Assembly: GCF_900496995.4 (NCBI RefSeq)
Contig: NC_044027.1
Coordinates: 15,834,743 to 15,898,742 of the forward strand
Direction of reading: 5' to 3'
DNA length: 64,000 nt
From: Aquila chrysaetos chrysaetos
Lineage: Eukaryota; Chordata; Aves; Accipitriformes; Accipitridae
Shown: positions 31,300 through 49,796 of the stretch, piece by piece
Layout of the letters: every line of letters begins with the position of its first letter
Numbering within the stretch: position 1 is the stretch's first letter
The notes under the pieces: model-generated
Told to the model about the DNA's origin: nothing
Databases searched by the model: none
The model's input: the letters and a program-made list of their open reading frames with translations, nothing else
Program-made: the position numbers and the translations under genes

Positions 31300-31375
31300 A
31301 GAACATAAAATAAGAATGACCACACGGGGTCAGCTCAAAGGTCCTTCTAGCCCCAAATGCATCTCCGGCACTCTG
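31300..31375 (+). repeat. Degenerate amniote interspersed repeat fragment
   Basis: Contains GAACATAAAATAAGAATGAC, then GGGTCAGCTCAAAGGTCC and TCTAGCCCC, a series shared with a common sauropsid repeat family whose name I am not sure of. Confidence 0.4.
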
Positions 31376-33946
31376 TTTTTTTAATTCAGCTTCTATAAAT
31401 CACCTTTTGATGGCGATTTCAATGGAAAGGAGAGGTCACAAGTTTAACAGGAGCCATAAACAGAAATCCAGGGAAGAGTAAGAACACAAGCCAAGGTGAT
31501 AGCTGACTGCGCTCCCATCCTGCAACTATTTGCTCCACAGGAACTCTTGAAGTAAAATCAAGGGTGAAGGGGCAGGCAAGAACTGAACCAGACACAGCAG
31601 TGTCCCCATCTCTCTTCAGGCATTCTAGTGTAGCGATAATAGTCATAAAAGAGAGTATCTGTGCCCATTATCTCAGGGATCGGTTTGTATGCACTTATAT
31701 CTGGGCTTTGTGAGATGATGGCTACTTGGAGAAGCAGAACAGCTGATACAGATGTTTTATTTGCAGCTGCTTTACGCATAGGTTACTGACACTGGGAGAT
31801 GTAGTCATCCTCCTTCTCCAAAGAACTGTGCCCAGTACTCTTTGGAGCACCTCTGAAATCAGCTAGCCGTTGAGGTTTTACTGAAGATGCTATTAGATTT
31901 TTTTGCACAACTAGTTTTCTGTAGGTTTTTTTTGTGTGGCTGACTTGCTTTTACTGTCTCTAGTTTAAGAGCCACATTCTGCAGCCATTTGCACTTTATG
32001 TCAACGGGAAGTCTGTGCTCAGGGGTGCTGGCAGAAGCCAGCTCCAATATTTCATAAAATAACATCTCAGTCCTTTCAGCAGCTTGTCATTTTCCTGTTT
32101 TGTTTAATTCCTGTAACTGTCTTCATATGAAACCCTGAAGCTGCAATGTACATTTTGGTTTTCTGTTACAATGCTTGTTTTTGTAGTGGGAAATGTAATC
32201 CTTCAAATGCCTGTGTTTAAGAGGATGCAAATCAGCTTGCTAGCACAATGCCTTGGGAACGTTTCTTTCATGCAAAACCCAGCTAGATAAATAAGGAGGG
32301 GAGGAGGGAGAGGGAAAAGGGATTGTTTGCTTCTATAAACAACAAGAATTAATTCTGTTCAGTAAATGACAGATGGGTTAAGATGAAAATCTGAATCTTT
32401 CTCAATGTGGGTGAAACCTACACTCCTATCTCCGAGTTGCATCAAAACCCATTGCACAGCCTGTCCGGTGCTATGGGGCAATGACAGCGTGCGATGACAA
32501 GAGCTGTGACTTGTGGCTGTCCCGGCAGAGAGCGCTAAGGCCAGCACGCCTGTCACCACCGCCTGCCACGGTGGGATGCAAAATACCTCCGCTATGAATC
32601 TGAAGTGTCTCTGGACCACATCTGCTCCATCAAGGAAACACCAGCCTACCGCTGATCCTGTTGGAGGGCAGAAAAAAGGTTATTGCTTCCCGGTGCTTTC
32701 ACTACCCTGAGCTGCAGTAGGAAAAGGGACCCAACTGAGTCCTGGTTTAATGCAACTGACTGTAGAAAACAGTGAAATGCGTTTGAAAGCTCACGGGGAG
32801 CAGAAAAACTCCATGCTATAAAGGCATTTCTCTGATGGCAATGTCTTAGTACTCGGCACTCAATAGCTGCACGTATGCTTATATATGTCTTAAATTATAA
32901 ACTTTTTGGAAAGTATCTTTGCTGTCCCAGTTCCAGCCATGCGTGGAGCGTGCTGTAAGTGCAGGAGGGGATAACCGAGGACACATACAGCTCATGCCAC
33001 TATGCACTTGCACAGTCAGGAAGATTGTGATAATCAGAGAATAGATGAAATCAAGGAATTACTTCCCGCCCCGCCCCAAGCATTTGGGGACATCAGTTCT
33101 CCTTGTTTGTCCCCATATAAGAGTCGTGCCCAAGGATTCTGAAAAGAAAATCACTGCTCTCCAGCTCCTGTTCCCACCTCTGCTAGAGAACAACAAGGTG
33201 ATCTGAGAAAAGTCACTTGGCCTCTTTCTCCCTCCTTCCACCCTGCCATTACAGGGGGGTTTAGCAGTCAATTATTTCACATTTGCAAATGCGTTTTCAA
33301 ACCTTTTTTGAAAGCAAGTGATGGAAGTGCAAATTCTTATTATTGCTTTTCAAGAGCTTTTTGCAAAGATGCTTGTTAATGAGCTTGCTTAATGAGCTTT
33401 CTTAAATCTATATTTATATCCTATATACAGCTGTATATAGATAGAGCAATGCCTAAAATATGTATGGATTGCACACACATATGCCTAGGAAAATGAAGGC
33501 TGATTAACACACATCTTTTTCAGTTATTACTGTGCAAGTATTTATTCCTTTTTCCTTGGAAATTGGAGAGATAAAAGATCCATTCTGGAATAAAATAATT
33601 TTGTGCATATGTGCTAGATGGTTTTGTTTATGAGACTGAAGTATGTGAGTGTGTGTATGTGAGACAGATGGTGTGTCTGTTTGTGAAAGATATGATGCAT
33701 GGATGAATGTGTGTAAAAATACAGGTTTCTTAAGAGCTTTTTTTTTTTTTTTTTTAAAGAAAAGACAAAATAACAAATGTCTGTTGGGTACCTGACTTCA
33801 CTGTGTCATGCTCTTTGTCAACATGACAGAGGAGTATTCCTGCAGAAGGCAAAGCTGCCCCAGAAAGTGAAGGGTGCTGCCCCTAGGGTTTCGAGCTGGG
33901 CATCACGAATTCTCTTCAAGTTTTCAAAGAAGTCCTGGAAAGTTTT

Positions 33947-34204
33947 GATAAGCAAATACTTTCTGGGCTCTGCTTCTCTATTGGCTGTTTCTTCACCGCC
34001 AGATTTTGACACAAATAATCTGATTGAAAAATCAGGGAGGGAACAGGGGCAAAAAAAAAACAGAAAGAGAGAAAAGGAGAAGTATCTATTTCAGCAGACT
34101 GCGACTAAGTGAAAAAGTGGAAGAGGAGTCCAGAGAGAAGACGACGTCTTGCTTGTCTGGGGAGATTTCAAGGCGAAGCCAGTAAAGCAAAGTCCCCCAA
34201 ACAG
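33947..34204 (+). promoter_or_regulatory. Candidate GFI1B promoter and non-coding exon
   Basis: In order: GATAAG (33,947-33,952), a reverse CCAAT box (ATTGG, 33,980-33,984), three GFI1-type AATC/GATT cores (34,017-34,020, 34,022-34,025, 34,030-34,033), a purine-rich stretch and a possible donor CAG|GTGATT after 34,204. GATA factors driving GFI1B and GFI1/GFI1B repressing it through AATC sites is established biology. Assigning this stretch as that promoter is inference. Confidence 0.3.
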
Positions 34205-37200
34205 GTGATTGATTTATTCTTTTAAACACTTTTAATTTCATTGTTTTTCTCATTTCTCTGATATGTTTTTCTAAGCTTTTTCTTCTTCTTTGCTTGTGTT
34301 TGCAAATATGTAACATATTCCACTGCGTAAGTCAGTTGTCCTGAGGATTCCTTTATGATAATGGTTCACTTAATTCAAATGAGTCAAACCTTTTAAAATT
34401 ATATACCATATACTTACTTCACTCTCACATGTGAAAATGGTAATAGTAGAACAAAATATAAAAGATGTGACAATGGTCTCAGATACCTGTGTCCCAGCAA
34501 GCTCCATGCAGAAGGAGTAGTTTCTAGACGTAGACTTTTGTACTTAAGCATTGAGGAGAGGGCATGCTATATTTTTCCTTCTAATTGCTCTTTTACAAGG
34601 CCAGACCTTTAAATTCAAACAGCAGCACACCTCTGCTGACATCAATTAATCTGTGCCAGTTATGCTAGATGAGAATTCAGTCTCTCCTGTTTAGGATTTT
34701 TGCTTCAAATCTATCTTATATTTTATTATTTTTCCATCCTTTCTAAGTATAAGCTGATTAGTGTAACGATTTTTAGCATATGGAATTAGCTATTTATAGA
34801 CGCTCCTCATATACCAGCAGATTGATTCAATACATTAAGCAGGAAAGCAAATGATTTGCAAGTTCGCACAGTAAGTGCATCTATACATTAAGGGCATATA
34901 GAATTTGTTAGATTGCACTATATAAGTCTATTTATCCATGGAAGCCTAAGGTAAAGTTTGCTAAAGCCAGTGGCATTCCCAACATCACTAGGAGCTAAAA
35001 GAGGTTTCTAAAGAAGAAATGCTGCAATTGTATTCTAAACATTTTTTCTAGATACTACAGATGTACAAGCATTTCTGTTCCACTTCTTGGACAAAATTTC
35101 CACCACAATTTGCTGCCCCTGCCATAATGTCCGTTTGCCCAGTCTAACCACAGGAATTAAAAATGTTCTGCTCATTTTTCCACTAAAAAAAGCCACATTC
35201 AAATTACTTGCCCCAAGTACCTTCATTTTTGCAAGGGTGGACTAGTGAAGACATGATTAATTTTGTTATAAAGAAGTGAAATTCTTTTTTAATATGACTT
35301 TATATTTAAAGAGTCAGGAGTCCATAAAACCTCTTATTTTATTTGAGCTCTTAAAAATTCCAGACACAGGTCGTGGCCAGTTTTGTGCTTTTTTCCTCAA
35401 AATGTAGCCTTCTGAAAGACAAACTATTCTTTATTTTTGGAAGCTTCACCTTTGCCAGAAAGAACAGAAAAAAGCAATATTAAGATTTAAATATAAATTA
35501 AGCAATGGGAAGGAAATAAGCCTCTTTTAGCCTAAAACTTTGTACACTCATCAACTTATATGAAGACATATATCAATTGCAAGTTAAAATTAAGTATTTC
35601 TGCTGAGTGTAATGGGAAAAAGGGTTTCATCTCTACAATTATCCTTGTAAATTCAGAAACAGGATTACTTGAATTTAGAGAAAAATGAAAGCTGTAGAAT
35701 GGAACTTACGCTGCAAATTGGGCTCCTGATTCAGCGTGGCACAATCTTGCAAACACCTGGTCCCAAATACGGTGTTTCATGTTATGAATCATTTCACTGA
35801 AGGAACCAGAGAGGACAGGTCCGTAATCTAATTCAGTGAGAATATGAATTTCTTCTAAATTATATCGAAGGGCCCAATCCTGTATTTTTGGGTACTGTGA
35901 GCTGCCATGCAGTGAAGTGGGAGTTAGGGCTTCACAAGGAACATAGGATCAAGTGAAATTAGGATCCTGAAGTCAGAAACCACCCCCTAAAAAAACCCAA
36001 CCCTTTTAATTTGGTTCTTGCACAATCTCCAGTGTTCCAATATTACTTTACAGTTTTACATATGATACTCTGCAAAGTCACTAGAGAGCGTCACTGAGGA
36101 TAAAGGAACTTTGAATTGGAACATAGGAGGGGAACATGCAAATGCTGGGTCCACTTTCAGATCTGACTGGGGAATTTATAACTGGTAAAAGAAGCCCTTC
36201 TAAGGTGCTTCCAGTTAGGTACCCAAAAATAGTGAAGCAGGTTTTTTTCCCTTGGGTCTGTTTGGCTGTCTTTTCCTCAGGGCAAATTACTACAACATTA
36301 TTGTACAGCTACTTGAATGGCAAACAAATAAGAATGTCAATTCTAGCCGGCTACTGATTTTATATCCTGTATTGAATCCAAAAAATGCCACAACACTTCC
36401 ATTTTGGGTAGGGACTCCTGCCCAAGCAATGAACTCCCTTGTGCACTTGCCAGTTAAGGTAGAAACTGGTGCCACTGGGGCTGGCAAGAACAGACTCCAT
36501 AAAAATAAAGTTTAATTTTTAGCAAAAGGTTGAAGCTAAATTCTGTCAGAAGCTTCAAGGACTTTAAGATGTAGCGGGGTCTGTTGTCCATAGCACTACT
36601 TTCCCTGTGAAATATAGTTAGCCATTAGTAGCAGCTGATCACTTGCTACTGATAATCTTGAGTTTCAAGGAGAGATAGTATTTTTTCTCTCACAATCTGT
36701 GCTTCTAGCTTTCCTCTAACCCGGTTGTGTGCATCACAAAGACGGTCCAATGCAGTTGTTAATTAACTATGCTTTGGGCTCCCAGTTCCTGTTTTCTCTG
36801 TAAAATGGGGTGGGGGAAGGTAACTTCCTTTTGTAACGTTCAGTAGTACATTAAAGATTGTTGTGCTCAGTAGAGGCCCTTATCAGCAGTCAAGATACTA
36901 GACCAAATTTGACTTTTACATATGCTGGGGCAAACACATCCAGAAAAATCCTCTCGATTCACATGCACCTACTTTTGACCACCCTCGGAAAAGAGGGGCT
37001 GTACTTAGTGCCTTTGTGTACTTAGTGTATGAGTACTACCATAAAACACTGCAAGCTTGCTTATGCCACCCATCTCCAACCTCTAATTTACCTGGCTAAG
37101 CTGTCCAGCTAATGCCATGGAGTCCTCAAGCCAGTGGGCAGGGAGGGTGACCCTTCCAGCTGGCACTGCTGGGTGCAGGCTCTCACCCTACATTCAGAGT

Positions 37201-38882
37201 TACCCACTGCCGGAGCCTCTTCCTCCACTGTGTAGGAAGCCCAGGGAAATTAACTGGTTAATTCAGGCAGAGAAATCGGTGTCTAAAGCTTGCTGGTATG
37301 AATACGCTCCGTTGTGGACACAGTCCTGCCCCACCACATGGGAAAATCCCCTTGACATGAGTTGAAATTCCATGTATCAAGGGTTTGTGGCAGGACTTTT
37401 AACTTGGGGCACGTCTATATTGCAGAGTGCAGCTCCGTGCACAGACACCCCATCTGGGACTGACCAAGAGCAGTGAGACCCTCTGAGCTAAGCACTTCTG
37501 CTAGGATGCAAGGTGCACAGGCTAAGCAGAGCACACTACTAAAAGGGTTATAACCACTGCAGAACACTCCCGTGTTTGTACCAAGCTGGAGGTATTGCTG
37601 TGCCCGCAGCCTTTCGCCAGGCAGAGATACACTTTACTATACTTAGAAGGAACCTCATTAAAGAGTTACAGGACAGCAAATACAGCAACGTACTTCAGTG
37701 CCCCTTCCCTCAAGTGCATACTTACGGTTCATTCTCAGTGCTGTTTTGTCCTCTTTCTAAAATTAAATTAACAAATCTAGTCTTGGCCTCTGTTTTCTCT
37801 TATTCATCTCGTTATATGCAAATTTCCTGGAAACAGGCAAAGAAAAACAGGTGAGTCATTTCAGAAGAAAAAATGGCTAGAGACACCAAGAGTTATCCCT
37901 GAAGTCATAGAAGAAATAGTGGGAATCCTGGACCAGATTTAAATAGACAGCTACAACTGCATTTCCAAAGGCAGCTGGGCTGGTGAGCACCTGACTCTCA
38001 CCGACAACAGTGGGCTTGGCAATCCACCTGTCCACAGCAGACCTCGCTGTGTGAATTCCACCGTACACATACCTGCAGCCGTAGGCACCACTGTAAATGT
38101 GGCCCTCGGACCTTTAAACAAAACACCACCGGGCTATGTAATTATATTTAGCATGTAGGGATAGCACGGGCACTTCTGCACCCTAGGGAGCAGACCTTTT
38201 CCATCCCTGGCTGTTTGGGATTCCAGGAGCCCACACTGCTCTGTCCTGACTTACACAGATGGTTCAGGTCATTCCTACTTAACAGGAGCAAACTTTGGTT
38301 TGGTTGGGGTTTTTTTAGTAAATAAGTAGGCTACACTTCAACTGCTCTCAGGAAAAAACAAAACTTAATACTGCACTTTCCCATCAACAGAAAGCCAGGA
38401 CTTACTGCTGACTTTACATATGAAATATAGCAAGATTTGCTTTTACTGCTACTATCCTGAACAATTCCAAGGGAAAATGCAAATATGTATGCAAATAAGG
38501 CACCAGCTGATATTGCCATACAGAGCATTGAGCCCGTTGTCATACTGCCTACATGAGAACAGTTAGTAGCCATGGGGAGAGGGCACAGGGCGGGCTGGGT
38601 TCTGGGTAGTAAAGATAACAGATGCATTGCAAGAGAATTTTGTATGATTAAATTTCAGCATTTTATGTTTGTTCCTAACCCGTCATTTCAACGGTCTATG
38701 GTATTTGAGTCAGATCCAAAAGGTAACCTCTCTCACCCAGCACTTCTGCTCTGCCTCTGCTTGACTGTTGTTTGTCAGCCAGAACACAAAATACTCAAGC
38801 TACAGCCAACAAGAAGGAAACCCACCACACAACATGGCTGTGGGGATTTTCTGCTGTGTCTCTCCTATTGATGTTGTTTCTA

Positions 38883-38986
38883 TAATTATTATTTGTATAG
38901 CAATTTCACAGAGGAGCCCATATCATGGCTTGGGACTGCGCTCTTCTAGGTGTGATACAAACACTAAGACCCTTTCTCAAAGGGGT
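38883..38986 (-). repeat. Ancient SINE-like repeat (MIR1_Amn type), inverted
   Basis: ATTATTATTTGTATAGCAAT, then TGGGACTGCG, then TACAAACACTAAGACCC matches the tail of an amniote SINE family common in turtles and birds. A MIR-like stretch with TCTGTTTTTCCACCT follows near 39,155-39,210. Confidence 0.5.
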
Positions 38987-39588
38987 GATCTCCAACCCGC
39001 GGTCCGCACTGTGTCCTCTCAGGGAGATTAAGGTCAGAGATGCACTGTGTCCTGTAGCCAGGGCAGAGAGCTACAAGAGAGAGCTCCTGGCTGCTAATGT
39101 ACCTTTGCCACAGGCCCAGTTTTGGTCTGTAACACAGCACCCAATTTAAGCGTGCCTCTGTTTTTCCACCTACAACATAAAGATAGCAGTAGTTCTTTGC
39201 CTCAACCTAGGAGTAGGTTGTGAAGTGTAATTTTTACGGAGTATACTGTAGTCTGCAATCCCATCTTCAATCTGCCGTCCCATCTCTACATTCAGTGGCA
39301 GAGACTATCTCGCAGTAAGTTTTTCTGCTTGGCTCCCTCCACAGCTCTGTGTTTTCCCCAGAGTTGAGATCCATCAGGCGCCTAAACCCACACAACCACT
39401 CCCTGCTCTTCAGTTGGGTGGAGGGACCTTTGAGATGAACTCTCTGTCTCCCTAGTAGAAGAGTTTTAATTCTCATCACTGCTGCATACAGGGCTGATGT
39501 GCTGGGGAAACAAATGAGAAATTACCCCCCAAACCACAGAGATTTACCTGCTGTTTTTCTGTGTTTCTGCCCAGGCAGTGAATGAAAA

Positions 39589-43927
<4,339 letters not shown>

Positions 43928-45700
43928 TGGATGGCTCCAGGTCTTTTCTGGAGCTCCCACTGCCAGTGCATGCTCCAGGGAAGAAGACTGTCCACAGCAT
44001 CTCCATCCAGCGTGTGGCTGCCCACCTCATAAAGCTCATATAGCATCCTATGTTCCCCTGGGGACTGGCAAAGTCATGTTACTGGCTTTGGTGTTCCGGC
44101 ACTCCAAAGCCTTGCACATCCCAGTAGGTGACAAAGAAATCTGTGGGAGCTCTCACTTTTCAATTACAGCAGGTACCAGCCCAGATCTGACGTCACCTGC
44201 TCAAGTGCAAATCCAGAGAAATTCCTCCAAGATCACCATTACTCTGGATTTACACCGTGTGCAGAATCCAGTTCATCATACTGACCAGCAGCGAGGTGGG
44301 AACTCCTGGGCTAACGGCAGCAACAATCTGTGCCAAGCTAGTGCCGTAACCATGTTCTGCTTTGATGGTTAGGAAGATAAGGCTAGGGCATGCAAATAGA
44401 TTGCATTCGGTGAGCTGTGTTCAACCTGGACAGGGCTTCTGCAGAGACTTGCCCAGGTTATAAATTCTGGCAACAGACACCTAAAGTCATTTTCTTTCAG
44501 CGGAGCATTTACTGTGATCAAATGACAAGTTAACTGTGTTGTATTTTTAGCTTGGAGTGGGAGGAAAATACTGAAAAAACAGCTCCTATCCCTAGCTGAT
44601 AGCAGGGGTCTCTAAATGCATTCCTCATACGCACCATGCTGCAGAGATCCCTGGGTTAGTGGCAACCAAGCAAGCTCCAGGAAGAGCCAAGTCACAGCGC
44701 TAGGCATAAGCTAACAAGCCCCATGTCTCAGTACCATGCGAGAGAGACTGGCTGCTCTTGGAATCCAGGCTGGTATGTCCCACAATAGTTCACTGCATGC
44801 TGGACATACCAACTTAGAGCTGTCCTGGGCAATCCTGTGTCACTGTATGGTCAGGAATGGCCCTTGGATATCAATGTCAAGGGCCAGAGTTCTGCTTTCC
44901 AGCCACTCTTAAAGGAGGAAATGACCTAGCCTGTACACATTGGCACAGTACGCAAGTGCCTTACAAATATTATACAGAGAAGTGGTATTTCCTCCTTCTT
45001 CCAGGTCTAGGGCTTGAAGCAAAGCACTGGAACAAGTAAAGAGCCAGTTTCCCTCCAAGCTCTAAGTTCTCACTGTATAACCTTTGGGAAGTCACTGCAC
45101 TGGGCTTTTTTCTCCACCCCTCCTGGTGATGTGGAGTCATTCACTCAGGTTTGTAGAGTCCCTTGAGTTCTTAACAGGAAGGACAAAGTATTATTATAAC
45201 ATTAAAAAGACAAGCGCTTTCAGTTAAGCAGGGCATTGTAGCAGCACACAGCCCCCTCTGTAACTACATCCCTGAACACATGGCCTTGGACAACGACACT
45301 GGTGGGAAGTAGCCTGGAGAACAGGCTGTGGCACTAGCCATTTCACTCCAAATGCTTATGAAGGAAGGCTGCCATCACGGGCAAAGAAGAAACGGTCCAA
45401 GTGGAGAATTCATTTACTGCCAGGAGAGAAGAGGTCTGTCCTACCCTCAGTTATACTGCTGTAAATCCAAAGCCATTTTTCTAAGACCTAAAATGTACTT
45501 GCCCCTGTTTTATGCTGTGCCTAAGCTGTTAGTTATTAATATGCATTCTGGAAGCTCAAAACAGAGTCTGTATTCCTGGCTTTACTTGTACACTGTAAAT
45601 ATGTATTTATACTTATTCTAATGTATATTTTTATTGCACTATACCAGACAGTGACAACATGTACAGGCCTGCTGGGATTTATCTGATAAATCTGTTCCCT
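43928..45700 (+). other. GFI1B 3' UTR and flank
   Basis: No coding character. I found no AATAAA; the nearest variant is ATTAAA at 45,201-45,206, so the 3' end is unresolved. A MIR-like fragment (ACCTTTGGGAAGTCACTGC) lies near 45,080. Confidence 0.4.
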
Positions 45701-45759
45701 CTTGGTAACTGGGCTAACACAGTGTATTTCATGTTAAAAACATCCATTTCAAGAAATGA

Positions 45760-45774
45760 AATATATATATATAC
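45760..45774. repeat. (AT)n microsatellite
   Basis: Uninterrupted AT alternation of about 15 nt. Confidence 0.85.
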
Positions 45775-46576
45775 ACCTTGCTCTGGAGATTCAGCCAGTG
45801 GGGATGGAGGGGCAAAGGAGAAGGGAAAGAGTACAACATTGCCCATACAGTTCAAGTGGAACTAAAGATGGAAATTCACATGCAGAACAGGGCTCCCATC
45901 AGGAACAAAGCTCCCAAACTTAGACATGAAAGAAGTCAGATCCAGGGAGCAGGGGCCTGTTGGCTACACAACAGCCACGAACAACGCTCAAAGCCTGGGA
46001 TCAGGGGACATTGATCTTCAGAGACAGATTCGTGCAGAGCCCCAGACAGGCAGCAAGTCAGCTCTCCAGAGGAAGAGGGCTGTGCCGCCGCAACCACATC
46101 AGATGACACGGGATTGTGTACCCAGCAGATGGTGTTATCGAAGCCCCCATTAAAACTCTGTTGGCCTTTCCTGGGTCATGCCAGAACCTGGTCAGGACAG
46201 GGACTCCCAGGGAAGGTGTATAACCTGCGATGGAACTGGGCTTAGGGAACCGGTCCCCAGCTCCTGACCATGACACCAGGCATGCAGGCACACACATGTG
46301 AACACTCTCACACATGTACACATGCACAAGCCTTACTCAAGGTAAAGTAATTTCAGCTTATTAAAACCGCTGCCAAAACTGTGTTGTTATTCCCCTTGTA
46401 CTCCACAAATCTGCAAACAGAAATATTTAAAGAGCATGTCAGCGTCTGAACTGCTCGGGAGTGAATACCCTCCAGCCCCAAAACACACAGGCACACCAGT
46501 ACAGACTTCCCTGTCTGTGTCCTGGGGACAGCAGGTGTGTCTGACTCATCTGAACCTCCCCAATTTTGGCCATTCT

Positions 46577-46587
46577 GGGGGGGGGGG
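46577..46587. repeat. G-homopolymer (11 G)
   Basis: Eleven consecutive G on the plus strand; length is likely polymorphic or hard to sequence. Confidence 0.85.
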
Positions 46588-49111
46588 AAGTGCTGGCACA
46601 CGCTGATCAGCACTGTGGCAAGACTGCTTGTAAAACCGCTCATAAAAACAAATCAGACAGCTGGTTCTTCTGAGCCTGCTGAACAAGGGCTACTGTATCC
46701 ATTAGATTTCCATTCCTATCTTTGATTTCCTCGGTACAGAGGAGGTATAACCTTCAACGGGCAGCTGGGGTCTCCTGTCCTGAGGCTGTGCTTCTCCAGC
46801 CTGCTTCTCCCTCCTAACAAAGCACAGATCACCCCAGTCCTGTCTTTTATTTCCCCAGGACTCTAGGGCAGGCAGCTGCTTTCACCATTTTTGCGATTTC
46901 TGAGCCCAGAGATTACCGAAGAGCAGTTACACTGGAGAAGACAGCGTCAGCCTTACACTTATATTTGTGAGGAGCCTGGAGAGCACATCCCCAGGAGACG
47001 CAAGGACTGCTTTAGATGGATGGGCAGCAAGTAGAGAAACCCTCTGGGACGGCCTTAGGCAGCGTGCTGCTACAGAGCCGTGCTCAGGAAAACACGTCTG
47101 TGGCCAAAGCAGCCTGGGGGGGGCCAGGCTGACCCACTCCCACAGGCGCTGGGAGCGTATCTCCAGAAACACAGGCTGTGGAGGGAGGCCAGCTGGCAAA
47201 GGCACCTGTGAGACGGTACAGCCAGAGTCAGGAGGTGACCTGAGACGGGAGGAAGAGCAGAGGGAATTAGCTTACAGAGTTCGCCACTAAGGCACTACAG
47301 TTTCTTCCCCCAGAGTAACAAGGTGCCACTTTCAGACCCCTGGGTAACACTGCCTGAGCCCCATCCTTCCTTTAGGACTATGGATGTCAGCAACCCAAAA
47401 GAAAAACTAGGCAGAGCCCCACAGCCCCTTGTTCACTGCAATCCCTGATCAGGGAGAGCCGTTTCCCGAGGAAGAGGATGGAAGGACCCAGCTTGGCTCT
47501 GCTCCGGAGCAAACAGCAGCACCCTGCATGGTTCCCCGGGCTTTCATCTGCACCCCCTGAAGCTCTGGAAATGCAGGTGAAGGAGCGAGGAAGGAAGCAG
47601 ATCTGGCATTACCCAAACCTCGCCACGCCAGGCTGGGGGAGAGCCTTCCACTCCCAACACGGCACCCGCCACGGGCAGGCCTGCTGCATGGAGCAGGCAA
47701 AAGGCTTCCCTGATCCTTGCAGCTACTGAATCCACACAAGGGTTACCCAAGGATGCTCAGCACCTGTCAGGATCAGGCCATGGCCGTCACCAACTCCAAA
47801 CACACCTGGCCTCGCTCTCCAGCCATGCAAATCTTCCCCAGTTCTGACCACTCTGGAAACAACCCCTTTCCCACCATCTCCCATTGCATCAAAAAAATAT
47901 TCTCGTCGGTCAATCAAGGAAACAGATAACAAAAAGCAAAATCTCAACTAATCTTTGTGGCTGAAGAAAGAGCTGATTGTTTTTGCCTCTCTCTGAGCCC
48001 GCCCTGTATCCTGCACTTCCCCAGTCCTCTTCACACCTTCTTCCCTTTATTGCCAGGGAAAGAAAATCCTGGTCTTTGGGCTGTTTTGTTTAGCAAATGA
48101 GGGACATGCAAAGCAATAACCCTGGGCATCTGTCAGAAGGAGAGAGGTGCCTCTGTGTCTTCCAGACAGCCTTCAGGCGCTGAAAGCAGCAGCCCAGAAA
48201 TACTATGATCAAGGGTGGATTTAAGTTTGGACACAGGATGCATCTTTCTCTTCCTAATGAAGACAGAGGCACAGAACACCTGCAGGAAGCAGAGGTGTGT
48301 TCCCAGCTAGCACGGCATTATGCTGGAGCTTATCTTCAGGTTGTATTAACCTCCATGGAGTGGAATCATAAAGAAGGCAAAACCCTGAAGTTTTCACGTG
48401 GTGTTGGCAATGGTTAGGGAAGGCCTAAAAGGCACTGAGAGGAAGGACAGGGAAGAATTAGGCTCCAATTGGGTACATGTTGTATTGGAAAAAAAATTAC
48501 TTGCTGAGTCCAGTTGCTTCCTGCCCTAGACTTCATGAGAAAGCATTTTCAGTGAAAAAAGATAAGAGCAGAGTCCCTTGTCCTCGCAGCAGGTCGTTCC
48601 CCCAGGGCCACACAGCCATAGGTGATGGGGACACACCAGCAGGTTAGTTCTAACCCATCAGCACAGCACACAAGGGGAAACCTGAAGGCTTTAGACAATC
48701 TCCCAGAAATAGCTGCATACATACGTTTCCTTGCGAACATTTCTGCCTGCCGTTAAGGGCCTAACTTGGGAACAGATAGGGAGCTTGACCTGCAAGGCTG
48801 CTACAGAATAAAAAAAGTACGCCCCACACAATTTTTTATCACTTATTCTGCTCACAAAGCAGAGATGTTTTTCCACTTTTGCCCTGGAATAGCACATGCA
48901 CACAGAGAAGACAACCCAGAACAGCCACACCAAAATTATTCAATGACAGTTAAATCAGTCAGTTGCCTCTGTGCTGGATGAGACCTAAGAAAATGCAGAT
49001 CCCTGCAGAGTTCCTGACCCACCATCTTTCAACTAACAGTCACCATGGACACACTGATCTTAAGGCTGCAACCCTGAACTGAGACTTGAGATCTGTCACA
49101 CGTTTCCTGCA

Positions 49112-49358
49112 TGACCTTGGGCAAGCCATGAGCGCTGGATTTCTGAAGTTGTTCAACACACTGTGAAGCTCACAAAAAGCTTCACCCCATCTGTGAGAGG
49201 AGGATAATTCCCCCTCTCCTCTTCATTTCACTTGTTTATTTCAACGGTAAGATAGTCAGGAACGGGACTGCCCCTCCTTATCTTCTACATACAGCACCTT
49301 GCACAATGGAGCCTTGATCTCGGCTGGAACGCCCAAGTGCTACTGCGATACTAATAAC
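49112..49358 (-). repeat. Ancient MIR-like SINE, inverted
   Basis: GACCTTGGGCAAGCCAT and CCATCTGTGAGAGGAGGATA are the MIR-type core. Then GGGACTGCCCC, CAGCACCTTGCACAATGGAG and a tail with GCTACTGCGATACTAATAA match the amniote MIR1-like tail. Confidence 0.6.
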
Positions 49359-49796
49359 GAGCGATAGAAACTTAATTCGGCAAAGCAACCTAATTCTGTA
49401 ACTGGCTTAGAAAGAAATCCTCTAAGCGTGCACAGCGAGACCCCTACATTAAAACCACTAAACTGCCAGATGAGCGGAGAAACAGGGCAAGCAGAAACAC
49501 CGAGAGGATAAACCAGCCATGTGCAGCATTTCCACCGGTGAATAATATTCCGGGGAGAGAGACAGAGCTGGGTATGGATGCTACGAACATCCCACTTGAC
49601 ACCCTCATTTTAAAGGTGTTGCTTCAATACAAGCATTTTTCAATCTGGTCCTTGGGCTGATTTTGACCTGTTGGCCCAAGGGTGATCTGTGTTCACTGTA
49701 CCAGACGGCAAGGCAGGCAGAGAGCAAAGAGTCCCCAGGAATGGGGAAATCTGAGGCTGGGGAGGAGCTGAGCATGCACTGGGCTTAGCTTTGGTC

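Larger units (their letters stand above)
29961..39574. other. Intergenic / GFI1B 5' non-coding region
   Basis: About 9.6 kb between the CpG island and the first GFI1B coding exon, with no open frame that resembles a protein. It holds a degenerate interspersed repeat (31,300-31,375), a TG-rich simple stretch (about 33,640-33,720), a poly(T) tract (about 33,738-33,755), a candidate promoter (33,947-34,204) and a SINE-like repeat (38,883-38,986). Non-coding GFI1B exons probably lie here, but only one candidate was found. Confidence 0.6.

Noticed and set aside
46967..47290. 107-codon plus-strand frame, checked as a lost GTF3C5 exon
   Set aside because: No similarity to the GTF3C5 N-terminal half and no matching splice phases.
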